Shown in pieces: positions 1 through 9,641 of a stretch of 29,657 nt of DNA; position 1 is the stretch's first letter; each line of letters begins with the position of its first letter. The translations under genes and the position numbers were made by a program. The notes beneath the pieces were generated by a model that saw only the letters and a program-made list of their open reading frames with translations, did no database searches and was not told the origin of the DNA. The stretch is from Dehalococcoidia bacterium (GTDB lineage: Bacteria; Chloroflexota; Dehalococcoidia; SM23-28-2; RBG-16-64-32), in contig JAUYGU010000143.1 in assembly GCA_030690405.1 (NCBI GenBank), positions 1 to 29,657 on the forward strand, given 5' to 3'.

Positions 1-1956
<1,956 letters not shown>

Positions 1957-2212
1957 GGCCGTGCTCCCCTCTTACGCGCCGCTCCCTGGGTCAGGGGGCG
2001 CCAGGCCGAACCTAATTCTATGCCAGAGCGGCATCAACTGGATAGAGGTCAGATGGCGGCCTCGTTCGCGATCAGATAGCGCGGTCAATTTGGAAAGCTC
2101 ACGCTTATTTTAACACCCTAGATTCGCTGTGTCTTCTATTCTCCACCCTTTCGGGTAGGCCGTGTTGTATAATTTCGTCCGGCTGGCCCCCCTATAATCA
2201 CAGGAGCGTCCC
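1957..2212. promoter_or_regulatory. Divergent intergenic region between korA and the Lrp-like gene
   Basis: This 256-bp AT-richer gap separates korA (leftward) from a small plus-strand gene and must hold both promoters. Rightward, perfect TATAAT hexamers occur at 2168-2173 and 2193-2198, but neither has a convincing -35 at 17 bp. Leftward, a TAGAAT -10-like hexamer lies at 2015-2020, also without a clear -35. An AGGAG ribosome binding site sits 7 nt before the ATG at 2213. No gene or RNA structure was recognised. Confidence 0.35.
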
Positions 2213-2449
2213 ATGACAGTCAAAGCCTACGTCCTGGTGGTGACCGATCCCGGCAAGACGAAGCGAGTCGTCCAGGCGATGCGTGACGTCCCCGGCATCG
2301 TAGAGATGCACGAGGTCATGGGCCCCTATGACATCGTTGTAGAGATAGAGGTTCAGAACCTCCAGGACATCCCGCCGATCCTGGGCGAGAAGATCCGCGC
2401 GATCGAGGGGATCGAGAGCACTACGTCCCTGGTGACGCTGCCCGACTAG
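2213..2449 (+). CDS. Stand-alone Lrp/AsnC-type ligand-binding (RAM) domain protein
   Basis: This 78-residue protein matches the C-terminal effector-binding domain of Lrp/AsnC regulators. It starts with the beta strand AYVLVVTDPGK and has the pattern VPGIVEMHEVMGPYDIVVEI followed by an IRAIEGIESTTSLV helix-strand. There is no helix-turn-helix. Such stand-alone domains form ligand-binding oligomers and may associate with full-length Lrp proteins; that role is known for the family, not shown here. Its placement divergent from korA could mean that it senses an amino acid or 2-oxoacid, which is inference. AGGAG precedes the ATG. Confidence 0.8.
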   Translation: MTVKAYVLVVTDPGKTKRVVQAMRDVPGIVEMHEVMGPYDIVVEIEVQNLQDIPPILGEKIRAIEGIESTTSLVTLPD

Positions 2450-2454
2450 CGGCC

Positions 2455-2958
2455 CTAGGCCAGGTCCAGGATCACCAGCAGGTCGCCCTCGCTGACGCGG
2501 GCGCCCGCGGCGACGGCGACTTTCTTGACGGTGCCGGCGGCCGGCGCCAGCACCTCGTTCTCCATCTTCATCGCCTCGATGATCAGGAGCACGTCCCCTT
2601 CCTTCACCTGCCGGCCGGGTTCCACGTCCACGCGGATGATGCGGCCGGTCATCTGAGAGGTGATTGCGCCGGCGCCGCCGGGCGGGGCGGGGCGCTTGGG
2701 CGCGCCCGCAGCCGACCGCCGGCCAGCGGAGGCGGCGCCCTTCATCTCCACCTCGTACTCCTTGGCGTCCACCAGCACCTTCGCCGGGCCTTCGGCGGCC
2801 GCCGCCATGAGCTGCACCTGATACGGCCGCTCGTTCACGTAGACGGTGATTATCTCGCCCTGGCGGACGATCCGCACCGGGTAGTCCGTACCGCCGACGC
2901 TGACGCTTTCAGCGCCCGGCTGAACCTCGAACTCCTGCCCCTGGACGACGATCTTCAT
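2455..2958 (-). CDS. Biotin carboxyl carrier protein (1.3S-like) of a carboxyltransferase complex
   Basis: This 167-residue protein carries the biotinyl domain at its C terminus. EAMKMENE near residue 129 holds the Lys that biotin protein ligase modifies, and IIRVDVEPGRQVKEGDVLL and the AGARVSEGDLLVIL repeat form the lipoyl/biotinyl fold. The N-terminal half has two weak beta-rich repeats, and a Pro/Ala-rich hinge (about 75-100) gives the swinging arm. The ATG overlaps the stop of the upstream carboxyltransferase gene (ATGA). It would shuttle carboxybiotin between the two carboxyltransferases encoded upstream. It resembles the 1.3S subunit of transcarboxylase and gamma subunits of biotin-dependent decarboxylases; no biotin carboxylase gene is adjacent. 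Confidence 0.85.
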   Translation of the reverse strand: MKIVVQGQEFEVQPGAESVSVGGTDYPVRIVRQGEIITVYVNERPYQVQLMAAAAEGPAKVLVDAKEYEVEMKGAASAGRRSAAGAPKRPAPPGGAGAITSQMTGRIIRVDVEPGRQVKEGDVLLIIEAMKMENEVLAPAAGTVKKVAVAAGARVSEGDLLVILDLA

Positions 2959-4430
2959 CCGCGCCCTCTGAGCAGGCGCTGGCGGCCCGCCAGCTTCCAG
3001 GGAGAGCGTTCGCCGTCCGCCTGCGCGGACGGAGCCTCCGCGGGCTTACGGTCGTGAGCAAGGGCGGCGGCGATCGCCGCGACGATCTCGTTCTCGATGC
3101 CGCCACCCGCCGCGCGCCACTCCAGGAACTCGCGCACCACCTGAGGGAACTGAGCGTAGGAGACGATGTCCTCCTCGCATGTGGCCAGTGAGCCCGCCTC
3201 CTGGGCCGCGGTCTCCAGCTCCGGCTTCAGCTCGTCGGCGGGACGGCCGGTGATCGGCTTGGCGTCGCCCGCGATCGCCTTGAGGGCCTCCTGGTCGACC
3301 GGCCCCGGCGAGGCGCCGTACTGCCCCAGGACGTAGGCGCGGCTCTCCTTCGTCACCTGCTTGTAGCGCTGCCCGAACAGGGCGTTGAGCACCGCCTGCG
3401 TGCCGACGATCTGGCTCGTCGGCGTCACCAGCGGTGGGTAGCCGAAGTCCGCCCGCACGCGCGGGATCTCGTCCAGCACCTCGCGGAGCTTGTCCAGCGC
3501 TCCCTGGTCGCGAAGCTGCGAGACGAGGTTGGAGATCATGCCGCCGGGCACCTGATGCAGGAGCACGCCGGCGTCGACGCGCACGTTGCCTTCGAACGCC
3601 GCGTACTTCTTCCGCACCCCGACGAAGTAGTCCGAAATGTGGGTGAGCTGCTCAAGGTCCAGCCCCGCTTCGTGGTCCGTGCCCTCGAACGTGGCGACGA
3701 TCGACTCCGCCGGCGGCTGCGACGTGCCCTGCGAGAGGCTCGAGATCGCGCAGTCGATGATGTCCATGCCGGCCTCCACGGCCTTGACGTAGGCCATCTC
3801 CGCCATGCCGCTTGTGCAGTGGCAGTGGAGCTGCAGGGGGACGTTCACCGCCTCCTTCATCCGCTTCGTGATCTCGTAGGCGTCGTAGGGGTGGAGGAGG
3901 CCCGCCATGTCCTTCAGGCAGATGGAGTCAGACCCCATCTCCACCAGCTCCTTCGCCAGCTTTGCGTACATGTCAACGGTGTGGACGGGGCTGATGGTGT
4001 AGCAGATCGTGCCCTGGACGTGGGCTCCCGCCTTCTTGGCGGCCCGAATGGCCGTCTCCAGGTTCCGCAGGTCGTTTACGGCATCGAAGATGCGGAAGAT
4101 GTCCATGCCGTTCTTCACGGCCAGTTCGACGAACTTCTCGACCACGTCGTCGGCGTAGTGACGGTAGCCGACGACGTTCTGGCCGCGCAGGAGCATCTGC
4201 GTGGGCGTCTTCTTGAACCGCTTCTTGAGGTCGCGCAGCCGCTCCCAGGGGTCGTCGCGCAGGAAACGGAGCGCCGTATCGAAGGTGGCGCCGCCCCATA
4301 TCTCCACCGAGTGGTAGCCGACCGAGTCGATCTCCTCGGCGATGGGCAGCATGTCCTCCGTCCGCATCCGCGTCGCCAGCAGCGACTGGTGGGCGTCGCG
4401 GAGGGTGGTGTCGGTGATCTTCACGCCCAT
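2955..4430 (-). CDS. Pyruvate/oxaloacetate carboxyltransferase subunit (OadA/PycB/5S-like)
   Basis: This 491-residue protein transfers CO2 between carboxybiotin and pyruvate/oxaloacetate. The (beta/alpha)8 domain begins at once with ITDTTLRDAHQSLLATRM; RDAHQ contains a metal ligand. SICLKDMAGLL carries the Lys that is carbamylated in the family, and LQLHCHCTSGMAEM gives the metal-binding HxH. A conserved C-terminal domain follows (YGYPPLVTP-type segment around 327, then QVTKESRAYVLGQYG). There is no biotinyl domain; that is supplied by the next gene. The length is close to the 5S subunit of transcarboxylase. A GAGGG ribosome binding site lies before the ATG at 4430. The first 57 bp or so are duplicated upstream (4628-4684). 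Confidence 0.88.
   Translation of the reverse strand: MGVKITDTTLRDAHQSLLATRMRTEDMLPIAEEIDSVGYHSVEIWGGATFDTALRFLRDDPWERLRDLKKRFKKTPTQMLLRGQNVVGYRHYADDVVEKFVELAVKNGMDIFRIFDAVNDLRNLETAIRAAKKAGAHVQGTICYTISPVHTVDMYAKLAKELVEMGSDSICLKDMAGLLHPYDAYEITKRMKEAVNVPLQLHCHCTSGMAEMAYVKAVEAGMDIIDCAISSLSQGTSQPPAESIVATFEGTDHEAGLDLEQLTHISDYFVGVRKKYAAFEGNVRVDAGVLLHQVPGGMISNLVSQLRDQGALDKLREVLDEIPRVRADFGYPPLVTPTSQIVGTQAVLNALFGQRYKQVTKESRAYVLGQYGASPGPVDQEALKAIAGDAKPITGRPADELKPELETAAQEAGSLATCEEDIVSYAQFPQVVREFLEWRAAGGGIENEIVAAIAAALAHDRKPAEAPSAQADGERSPWKLAGRQRLLRGRG
4363..4419 (-). repeat. 57-bp direct repeat, copy in the functional carboxyltransferase gene
   Basis: This block is identical, base for base, to 4628-4684 and in the same orientation. 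It encodes the start of the carboxyltransferase barrel (TDTTLRDAHQSLLATRM). The copies are 265 bp apart, and identity stops sharply at both ends (4362/4627 and 4420/4685 differ). Confidence 0.9.
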
Positions 4431-4452
4431 GCGCTCAGACCCTCGTGAAGGC

Positions 4453-4619
4453 TGTCATTATGAGCCGAGCCGAGGGGTTGAAGGAGGGGGCGGAGGCCGA
4501 ACGGACCTGGCGATAAGTATGTGCGCCTCCGCCGAGGACGGCCGTTCGCGCCACCCCGGATTCCTTCGCGGAGATCGTCATCGCTCCGCACGAGCGTGGT
4601 CGCCGCTCAGAATGACAGA
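4453..4619. mobile_element. Inverted-repeat (MITE/REP-like) element between duplicated gene starts
   Basis: The ends are CTGTCATTATGAG at 4453-4465 and CTCAGAATGACAG at 4607-4619, which are inverted repeats with one mismatch in 13. The termini match the widespread interspersed repeat that begins GTCATTCTGAGC. The interior (about 140 bp) has no coding content of its own and yields CHSERR and AMTISAKESGVAR when translated on the minus strand, typical of that repeat family. It sits between the two copies of the 57-bp carboxyltransferase repeat. Confidence 0.65.
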
Positions 4620-4627
4620 CGAGCGGG

Positions 4628-4684
4628 CGCATCCGCGTCGCCAGCAGCGACTGGTGGGCGTCGCGGAGGGTGGTGTCGGTGATC
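4628..4684 (-). repeat. 57-bp direct repeat, upstream copy
   Basis: Identical to 4363-4419. This copy belongs to the interrupted frame starting at 4695. Its first codons (MTVRI) differ from those of the functional copy (MGVKI), so the start region was not included in the identical block. Confidence 0.9.
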
Positions 4685-4707
4685 CGAACCGTCATCGTGA
4701 CCGTCTC

Positions 4708-6195
4708 CTACAGCTCATAGGACACCTTCCTCCGTCGTCGCGCCATGCCGGTAGCGTGGGCGGCGTGGATTACGGCCTTGGCCACGTTCTTTGCCACTCG
4801 TTTATCGAACACGCTCGGGATGATGTAGTCCTCGTGCAGCTCGCGCTTCGAGACGACGTCGGCGATGGCGTGAGCCGCAGCCAGCTTCATCTCGTCGTTG
4901 ATCCCCTTCGCTCTGCAGTCCAGGGCGCCGCGGAACATCCCTGGGAAGCAGAGGACGTTGTTTATCTGGTTCGCGTAGTCAGACCGGCCGGTGGCGACGA
5001 TCCTGGCGTAGGGGGTTGCATCTTCAGGCATCACCTCGGGCTCTGGGTTCGCCAGGGCGAACACAATCGCGTCGGGACCCATCCTGGCGATCGCCTCTGC
5101 GGACAAGAGCCGCGGCGCGGAGAGGCCGATGAACACGTCCGCGCCCTCCAGGACGTCGGTGAGGCTGCCGCGAAGCTTTTCCGGGTTGGTGGACTGGACG
5201 AACCACTCCTTCATCGGGTTCATGTGCTCCGTCCTCCCCCGGAAAAGAGCACCCGCCCTGTCGCAGCCGATAATGTTGCGGGCTCCCGCCAGGGTGAGAA
5301 GCTTGGCGGTGGAGGTGCCGCCAGCTCCGACGCCGCTGATGACGATTTTCGCGCTCTCCAGCTTCTTGCCGGTGATCTTGAGGGCGTTTATCAGGGCGGC
5401 CATCACCACAACCGCCGTGCCGTGCTGGTCGTCATGAAAGACAGGGATGTCCAGCTCCCGCTGCAGCCGCTCCTCGATCTCGAAGCAGCGCGGGGCGGCG
5501 ATGTCCTCCAGGTTGATGCCGCCGAAGGTGGGTGAGATGTACTTCACGCAGTTCACGATCTGGTCGGGATCGGTGGTGGCCAGGCAGATGGGGATGGCGT
5601 CTACCCCGCCCAGCTCCTTGAACAGCATCGCCTTCCCTTCCATCACCGGCAGGGCCGCCGCCGGGCCGATGTCCCCCAACCCCAGGACAGCCGTGCCATC
5701 TGTTACGACTGCAACGGCGTTACCCTTCATAGTCAGGGTGAAGGCCTTCTGGGGATCGTCATGGATGGCAAGAGAGACTTCGGCGACGCCGGGTGTGTAA
5801 TAGGTAGACAGGTCGGCCCTGGTCTTGATTGGCTTCTTGGACGTGATCTCTATCTTGCCGCCGCGGTGCGCCAGCAAGATTGGGTTGGAGATGCTGAGGA
5901 CGCTGATGCCCTCTATCCCCCGAACGGCGTCCACCACCTGGCGCTCGTGCTCCTGGCTGGAGACGGCGATGCTGATATCGCGGACGATCGCCTCAGCGGT
6001 GATCTCCGGCGCGTCGATGGCGCCGATGTTCCCCCCGGTGGCGCCGATGGCCGATGCCACCTTGGCGAGCATCCCCGGCCGGTTGGGAACGCTGATCCTG
6101 ATCACGATGGTGTGGGCGTCCCAGGAAGACTGGCCGCCGGGCTGCGCGCCGGGCGTTTGGCCTGGCCCGTGGAGGGCGGCGGTTCCCCGTGTCAT
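4708..6195 (-). CDS. NAD(P)-dependent malic enzyme with N-terminal ACT domain
   Basis: This 495-residue enzyme decarboxylates malate to pyruvate, or the reverse. Residues about 28-105 form an ACT domain (IVIRISVPNRPGMLAKVASA), a small-molecule sensor that suggests allosteric control. The malic domain follows: STYYTPGVAEVSLAI with the catalytic Tyr, LTMKGNAVAVVTDG with the catalytic Lys, INLEDIAAPRCFEIEE and FHDDQHGTA for the divalent metal, then the dinucleotide site SGVGAGGTSTAKLL. It lies 21 nt after the carboxyltransferase at 6217 and 12 nt before the duplicated gene start, within one operon. With the pyruvate/oxaloacetate carboxyltransferase it forms a C3/C4 node. The cofactor (NAD or NADP) is not settled by the sequence. 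Confidence 0.9.
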   Translation of the reverse strand: MTRGTAALHGPGQTPGAQPGGQSSWDAHTIVIRISVPNRPGMLAKVASAIGATGGNIGAIDAPEITAEAIVRDISIAVSSQEHERQVVDAVRGIEGISVLSISNPILLAHRGGKIEITSKKPIKTRADLSTYYTPGVAEVSLAIHDDPQKAFTLTMKGNAVAVVTDGTAVLGLGDIGPAAALPVMEGKAMLFKELGGVDAIPICLATTDPDQIVNCVKYISPTFGGINLEDIAAPRCFEIEERLQRELDIPVFHDDQHGTAVVVMAALINALKITGKKLESAKIVISGVGAGGTSTAKLLTLAGARNIIGCDRAGALFRGRTEHMNPMKEWFVQSTNPEKLRGSLTDVLEGADVFIGLSAPRLLSAEAIARMGPDAIVFALANPEPEVMPEDATPYARIVATGRSDYANQINNVLCFPGMFRGALDCRAKGINDEMKLAAAHAIADVVSKRELHEDYIIPSVFDKRVAKNVAKAVIHAAHATGMARRRRKVSYEL

Positions 6196-6216
6196 CGTCG
6201 CTGCCCTCGCCGCCTT

Positions 6217-7767
6217 TTAAAGGGGGATGTTGCCGTGCTTCTTGGGTGGGTTGCTGTCCGTCTTGTTCTGGAGCATCTCCAGCGCCCGGATGATCTTGAG
6301 CCGCGTCTCCCGCGGCTCGATGACGTCGTCGATGAAGCCGCGGGAGGCGGTGACGTAAGGATTGGCGAACTGCTGGCGGTAGGTCTCCACCAGCTCCTTG
6401 CGCTTCGCCTCAGGGTCGGCGGCGGCCTCGATCTCGCGGCGGAAGATGATGTTGACGGCGCCCTCCGGCCCCATCACCGCGATCTCGGCGGCGGGCCAGG
6501 CGTAGTTGATGTCGGCGCGCAGGTGCTTGGAGCCCATGACGTCGTAGGCGCCGCCGTACGCCTTGCGGAGGATCACCGTCACCTTGGGGACGGTAGCCTC
6601 AGCGTAGGCGTAGATCAGCTTGGCGCCGTGGGTGATGATGCCGCCGTACTCCTGTCCCGTCCCCGGCATGTAGCCGGGCACGTCCGCCAGCGTAAAGATC
6701 GGGATGTTGAAGGCGTCGCAGAAGCGGACGAAGCGGGCGCCCTTGCGGGAGGAGTCCACGTCCAGGACGCCGGCCAGCACCCCCGGGTTGTTGGCGACCA
6801 CCCCCACCGGCCGCCCGCCCATGCGGGCGAAGCCGACGACGATGTTGGCGGCCCAGAACGGGTGCACCTCCTGGAAGTCGCCGTCGTCCACGAGGGAGTA
6901 GATCACCTGGTGCGTGTCGTAAGGCTTGGAAGGGTCGTCGGGCACGATGGACGCCAGGTCATCGCACATGCGGGCCGGGTCGTCCGCCGGCTCCGAATAC
7001 GGCGGGTCTTCCATGTTGTTGGAAGGCAGGAAGGAGAGCAGACGCCGGACCTCCGCCAGGCAGTTCTCCTCCCCTTCGACGGCGAAGTGGGCGACGCCGC
7101 TCTTGCTGGAGTGCACCTGCGCCCCGCCCAGCTCCTCGTGCGTGACCTCCTCCTGCGTGACGGCGCGGATGACGTCCGGGCCGGTGATGTACATTTGGGA
7201 CGTGCCGGAGGTCATGAAGATGAAGTCGGTGATGGCGGGGGAGTAGACGCCGCCGCCGGCGCAGGGGCCCATGATGACGGATATCTGCGGTATGACCCCC
7301 GAGGAGAGGACGTTACGGGTGAAGATATCGCCGTAGCCCTTGAGGGAGACGACGCCCTCCTGGATGCGGGCGCCGCCGCCGTCGTTGATGCCGACGACGG
7401 GGGCGCCGTTCTTCATCGCCAGGTCCATCACCTTGCATATCTTCTCCGCCACCGCCTCTGAGAGGGAGCCGCCGAAGATGGTGAAGTCCTGCGAGTAGAC
7501 GTACACGGTGCGGCCGTCCACCTTGCCATAGCCGGTGACTACGGCGTCGCCGAAGTACTTCTGCTTGTCCAGGCCGAACTCTACTGTGCGGTGGGTGACC
7601 AGCGAGTCCAGCTCCTCGAAGCTGCCTTCGTCCAGGAGGATGGCGATGCGCTCGCGCGCCGTGAGCTTGCCGCGGGCGTGCTGGGCGTCGATGCGCTCCT
7701 GGCCGCCGCCCAAGCGCCCGAGCTCCTTGTGACGCTGGAGTTCGCTGGATTTCTCGTCGATGGCCAT
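6217..7767 (-). CDS. Acyl-CoA (propionyl/methylmalonyl-CoA) carboxyltransferase subunit, PccB/12S-like
   Basis: This 516-residue protein of the crotonase-like carboxyltransferase family moves CO2 between carboxybiotin and an acyl-CoA, here probably propionyl-/methylmalonyl-CoA. It has the N-terminal half signature [20 protein letters not shown], the acyl-CoA oxyanion region [13 protein letters not shown] and [17 protein letters not shown], and the C-terminal biotin-side oxyanion region [11 protein letters not shown]. The C terminus ends [10 protein letters not shown], as in PccB and the transcarboxylase 12S subunit. It is the first gene of the operon, behind a TTGCGA/TAACAT promoter. With a 5S-like and a 1.3S-like subunit and no biotin carboxylase beside it, transcarboxylase is a likely assembly; propionyl-CoA carboxylase is the alternative. 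Confidence 0.88.
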   Translation of the reverse strand: MAIDEKSSELQRHKELGRLGGGQERIDAQHARGKLTARERIAILLDEGSFEELDSLVTHRTVEFGLDKQKYFGDAVVTGYGKVDGRTVYVYSQDFTIFGGSLSEAVAEKICKVMDLAMKNGAPVVGINDGGGARIQEGVVSLKGYGDIFTRNVLSSGVIPQISVIMGPCAGGGVYSPAITDFIFMTSGTSQMYITGPDVIRAVTQEEVTHEELGGAQVHSSKSGVAHFAVEGEENCLAEVRRLLSFLPSNNMEDPPYSEPADDPARMCDDLASIVPDDPSKPYDTHQVIYSLVDDGDFQEVHPFWAANIVVGFARMGGRPVGVVANNPGVLAGVLDVDSSRKGARFVRFCDAFNIPIFTLADVPGYMPGTGQEYGGIITHGAKLIYAYAEATVPKVTVILRKAYGGAYDVMGSKHLRADINYAWPAAEIAVMGPEGAVNIIFRREIEAAADPEAKRKELVETYRQQFANPYVTASRGFIDDVIEPRETRLKIIRALEMLQNKTDSNPPKKHGNIPL

Positions 7768-7821
7768 CGTGGCGACTATAGGTGAGGCTTTGAGTGATAG
7801 CGGTCGTCTATCGCCCGACCG

Positions 7822-7850
7822 ATGTTAGCACACGCCTTAGAGGTTCGCAA
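7822..7850 (-). promoter_or_regulatory. Probable sigma-70-type promoter of the carboxyltransferase operon
   Basis: Read on the minus strand, TTGCGA (7845-7850) and TAACAT (7822-7827) are separated by exactly 17 bp, in the short gap between the LysM lipoprotein gene and the PccB-like gene. Each hexamer matches the consensus at 4 of 6 positions. Transcription would begin near 7815, giving a leader of about 50 nt. Confidence 0.5.
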
Positions 7851-7856
7851 CTTGGG

Positions 7857-8249
7857 TCAGGGTATCTTGAGCTCCTGCCCTACCCGCAGCGCGGTCGGTG
7901 TGACCTCCGGGTTTGCCTTGAGGAGGTCCTCCACCGTGACGCCGCACTTCTCGGCGATGGTGAAGGGCACATCCCCGGCCAGGACCTTGTAGGTGTCGCC
8001 GCACTCACCGGAGGGGGTGGGGGTCCCTTCGCCGCCGCCATCGCCGCCGTCGCTTATCGGCGTGAGGGCGCCGGGCTCCAGGATGATCGGCTCCGGCGCC
8101 TCCGCCCAGGGGGTGGCCGTGGCAACGGTGCGCGGATCCGTCAGGCGGCCGGTCGGCCGCACGCCGTCGTCTCCGCCGCCGCAGGCGGCGAAGACCGCGA
8201 GGGCTACGGTCAGTGCGAACAGGTACAGCGGGACGGCGCGTGCGCTCAT
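7857..8249 (-). CDS. LysM-domain lipoprotein
   Basis: From the ATG at 8249 this is a 130-residue protein. It starts with a lipoprotein signal: a hydrophobic stretch at residues 6-22 ends in FAAC, with Cys23 as the lipidated residue. An upstream in-frame start at 8291 would place 14 extra residues before the signal and is less likely. A Gly/Pro/Thr-rich linker leads to a single C-terminal LysM domain beginning YKVLAGDVPFTIAEKCGV and ending ALRVGQELKIP. LysM binds N-acetylglucosamine-containing glycans such as peptidoglycan. The protein probably sits on the outside of the cytoplasmic membrane; no catalytic domain is present. Confidence 0.8.
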   Translation of the reverse strand: MSARAVPLYLFALTVALAVFAACGGGDDGVRPTGRLTDPRTVATATPWAEAPEPIILEPGALTPISDGGDGGGEGTPTPSGECGDTYKVLAGDVPFTIAEKCGVTVEDLLKANPEVTPTALRVGQELKIP

Positions 8250-8302
8250 AGACGTCGGCCAGATACTACAGCAGCGGCGGCGCAGGGGCAAGCGCGCGGC
8301 GG

Positions 8303-9628
8303 CTAGGGGCTCGCCAGCAGTTCCTCGATCATTCCCAGGCCCATCTCGCCTGCCTCAGCCATCAGCGTGGCCTGGACGTATTTCGACTTGTCCTCCGCGG
8401 TATGGTAGTGCGGATCATCCGCCAGGGTTCGCGTGTACCTGTGGATGAAAATAGCCGGGATGCCCGCGTTGAGGAAACTGGCGTGGTCGCTGCCCACGTC
8501 CTCCGGGCTGGTCGAGCGCGCGGTGTACTTCAGTCCTCGCCTTTCCGCCTCCCCCTTCGCCACGTCGGTGAGTGCGGCGAGGCCGGCCAGGAACCACTGA
8601 CCGCCCGTTCCCACCATGTCGAAGTTGAGCACGCCCTCGAGGCCGTCCTTCTGGGCGGCCGTCAGCTTGTCGACGAAGCGCGCGCTGCCGATCAGCCCCA
8701 CCTCCTCCGAGCCGAACAGCACGAAGCAGGCGTCATCGAATTCGCCGTCCGCCGCCAGCACGCGGGCCATCTCCACCGCCGTGGCGGTGCCGGAGGCGTT
8801 GTCGTTGGCGCCGGGGCCGGCCGGCACCGAGTCGTAGTGGCCGCCGGCGATCACGCGACACTCCCCGTCCGGCGGCCGCGCGACCACGTTCTGGGAGTCG
8901 CGAGGGCCGCTCCGAGTGCGCACTTCGAGGCGCACGGAGACCGCGCCGTCCTTCATCATCGCCAGGAGCGCTTCTCCGTCCTCCTGAGAGATGCTCAACA
9001 CCGGAATCTCCGAGGGCTTGGACAGCTCTCCGCTGAACAGTCCGGCCTTATCGTTGTAGATGATCGCGGCCGCGGCGCCGGCCTCGGCCGCGTTCGCCGC
9101 CTTGTCGGAGAAGTAGAGAGTCCCCCGCTTGATCAGTGCGATCTTGCCCGGCGTGCCGGCCGGGAAGTCGTCCGGCTGGCCGATTCCCGCGTCGACAAGC
9201 TGACCCTCCGCGACGCCGTCGGCGCTGCCCTTGAACGGGTACACCGCCGGCCTGGAGCTCCGCGGCGAGGTCACCTGCAGGCTGCTGCCGGCGTCGGAAA
9301 ACACATCGAAGGAGAAGGGTTGCAGCTCCGCCTCGTACCCGAACCCCTGGAGCTGATCGCGCAGGTATTTCGCGGCGGCGAGCTCCTCGCTCGATCCCGC
9401 GGGACGGGAGCCGATGCCGTCCGCCAGCGCCTCCACGTGGGCGAAGGCGCGGGCGGGGTCGAACTTCGCCGGGCCCAACGCCCCTCCACCTTGGGGGGTG
9501 CTGGTGGCGGTAGGGCCGGCCGTTGGCGTGGAGGTAGCGGTAGGCGTCGGCGTCGGTTGTTTGGCCTCGCCGGCGCAGGCGGCGAGCAGAAGCGCCGCGA
9601 CAAGAACGCCCGCGAAAGGAGGCCTCAA
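8303..9628 (-). CDS. M28-family zinc aminopeptidase lipoprotein with PA domain
   Basis: A TTG start at 9628 gives a 441-residue protein opening with a lipoprotein signal: MRPPFAGVLVAALLLAAC, Cys18 lipidated, followed by a TPTPTATS-type linker. Residues about 60-120 begin the peptidase fold (HVEALADGIGSRPAGSSEE). A protease-associated (PA) insert follows (GKIALIKRGTLYFSDKAANA). The M28 zinc ligands are visible: the His of GGHYDSVPAG, the Asp of GANDNASG, Glu-Glu in FGSEEVGLIGSARF, the Asp of NFDMVG and a C-terminal His in DDPHYHTAED. The frame stays open upstream to 10129, but that part overlaps a separate membrane-protein gene and is low-complexity. It would act outside the cell on peptides. 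Confidence 0.85.
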   Translation of the reverse strand: MRPPFAGVLVAALLLAACAGEAKQPTPTPTATSTPTAGPTATSTPQGGGALGPAKFDPARAFAHVEALADGIGSRPAGSSEELAAAKYLRDQLQGFGYEAELQPFSFDVFSDAGSSLQVTSPRSSRPAVYPFKGSADGVAEGQLVDAGIGQPDDFPAGTPGKIALIKRGTLYFSDKAANAAEAGAAAAIIYNDKAGLFSGELSKPSEIPVLSISQEDGEALLAMMKDGAVSVRLEVRTRSGPRDSQNVVARPPDGECRVIAGGHYDSVPAGPGANDNASGTATAVEMARVLAADGEFDDACFVLFGSEEVGLIGSARFVDKLTAAQKDGLEGVLNFDMVGTGGQWFLAGLAALTDVAKGEAERRGLKYTARSTSPEDVGSDHASFLNAGIPAIFIHRYTRTLADDPHYHTAEDKSKYVQATLMAEAGEMGLGMIEELLASP

Positions 9629-9641
9629 GGGACGGTGCGGT

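Larger units (their letters stand above)
4435..4695 (-). pseudogene. Duplicated carboxyltransferase 5' end running into an inverted-repeat element; possible leader ORF
   Basis: This 86-codon reading frame starts MTVRITDTTLRDAHQSLL, the same N terminus as the functional gene at 4430, then leaves homology after RMR and reads through the inverted-repeat element (a CHSERR-type translation, the well-known spurious product of such repeats). It ends with TGA at 4435-4437, only 4 nt before the true ATG at 4430. A good TAGGAG site lies upstream of ATG 4695, so this may be the original gene start, split by duplication and insertion. Ribosomes could translate it as a leader and re-initiate on the functional gene. 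It cannot encode a working carboxyltransferase. Confidence 0.65.

Noticed and set aside
5761..7461. A 566-codon plus-strand open frame opposite the carboxyltransferase and malic enzyme genes.
   Set aside because: It lies wholly antisense to two well-recognised enzymes; its product is a low-complexity Gly/Val/Asp/His mixture typical of a GC-rich antisense frame.
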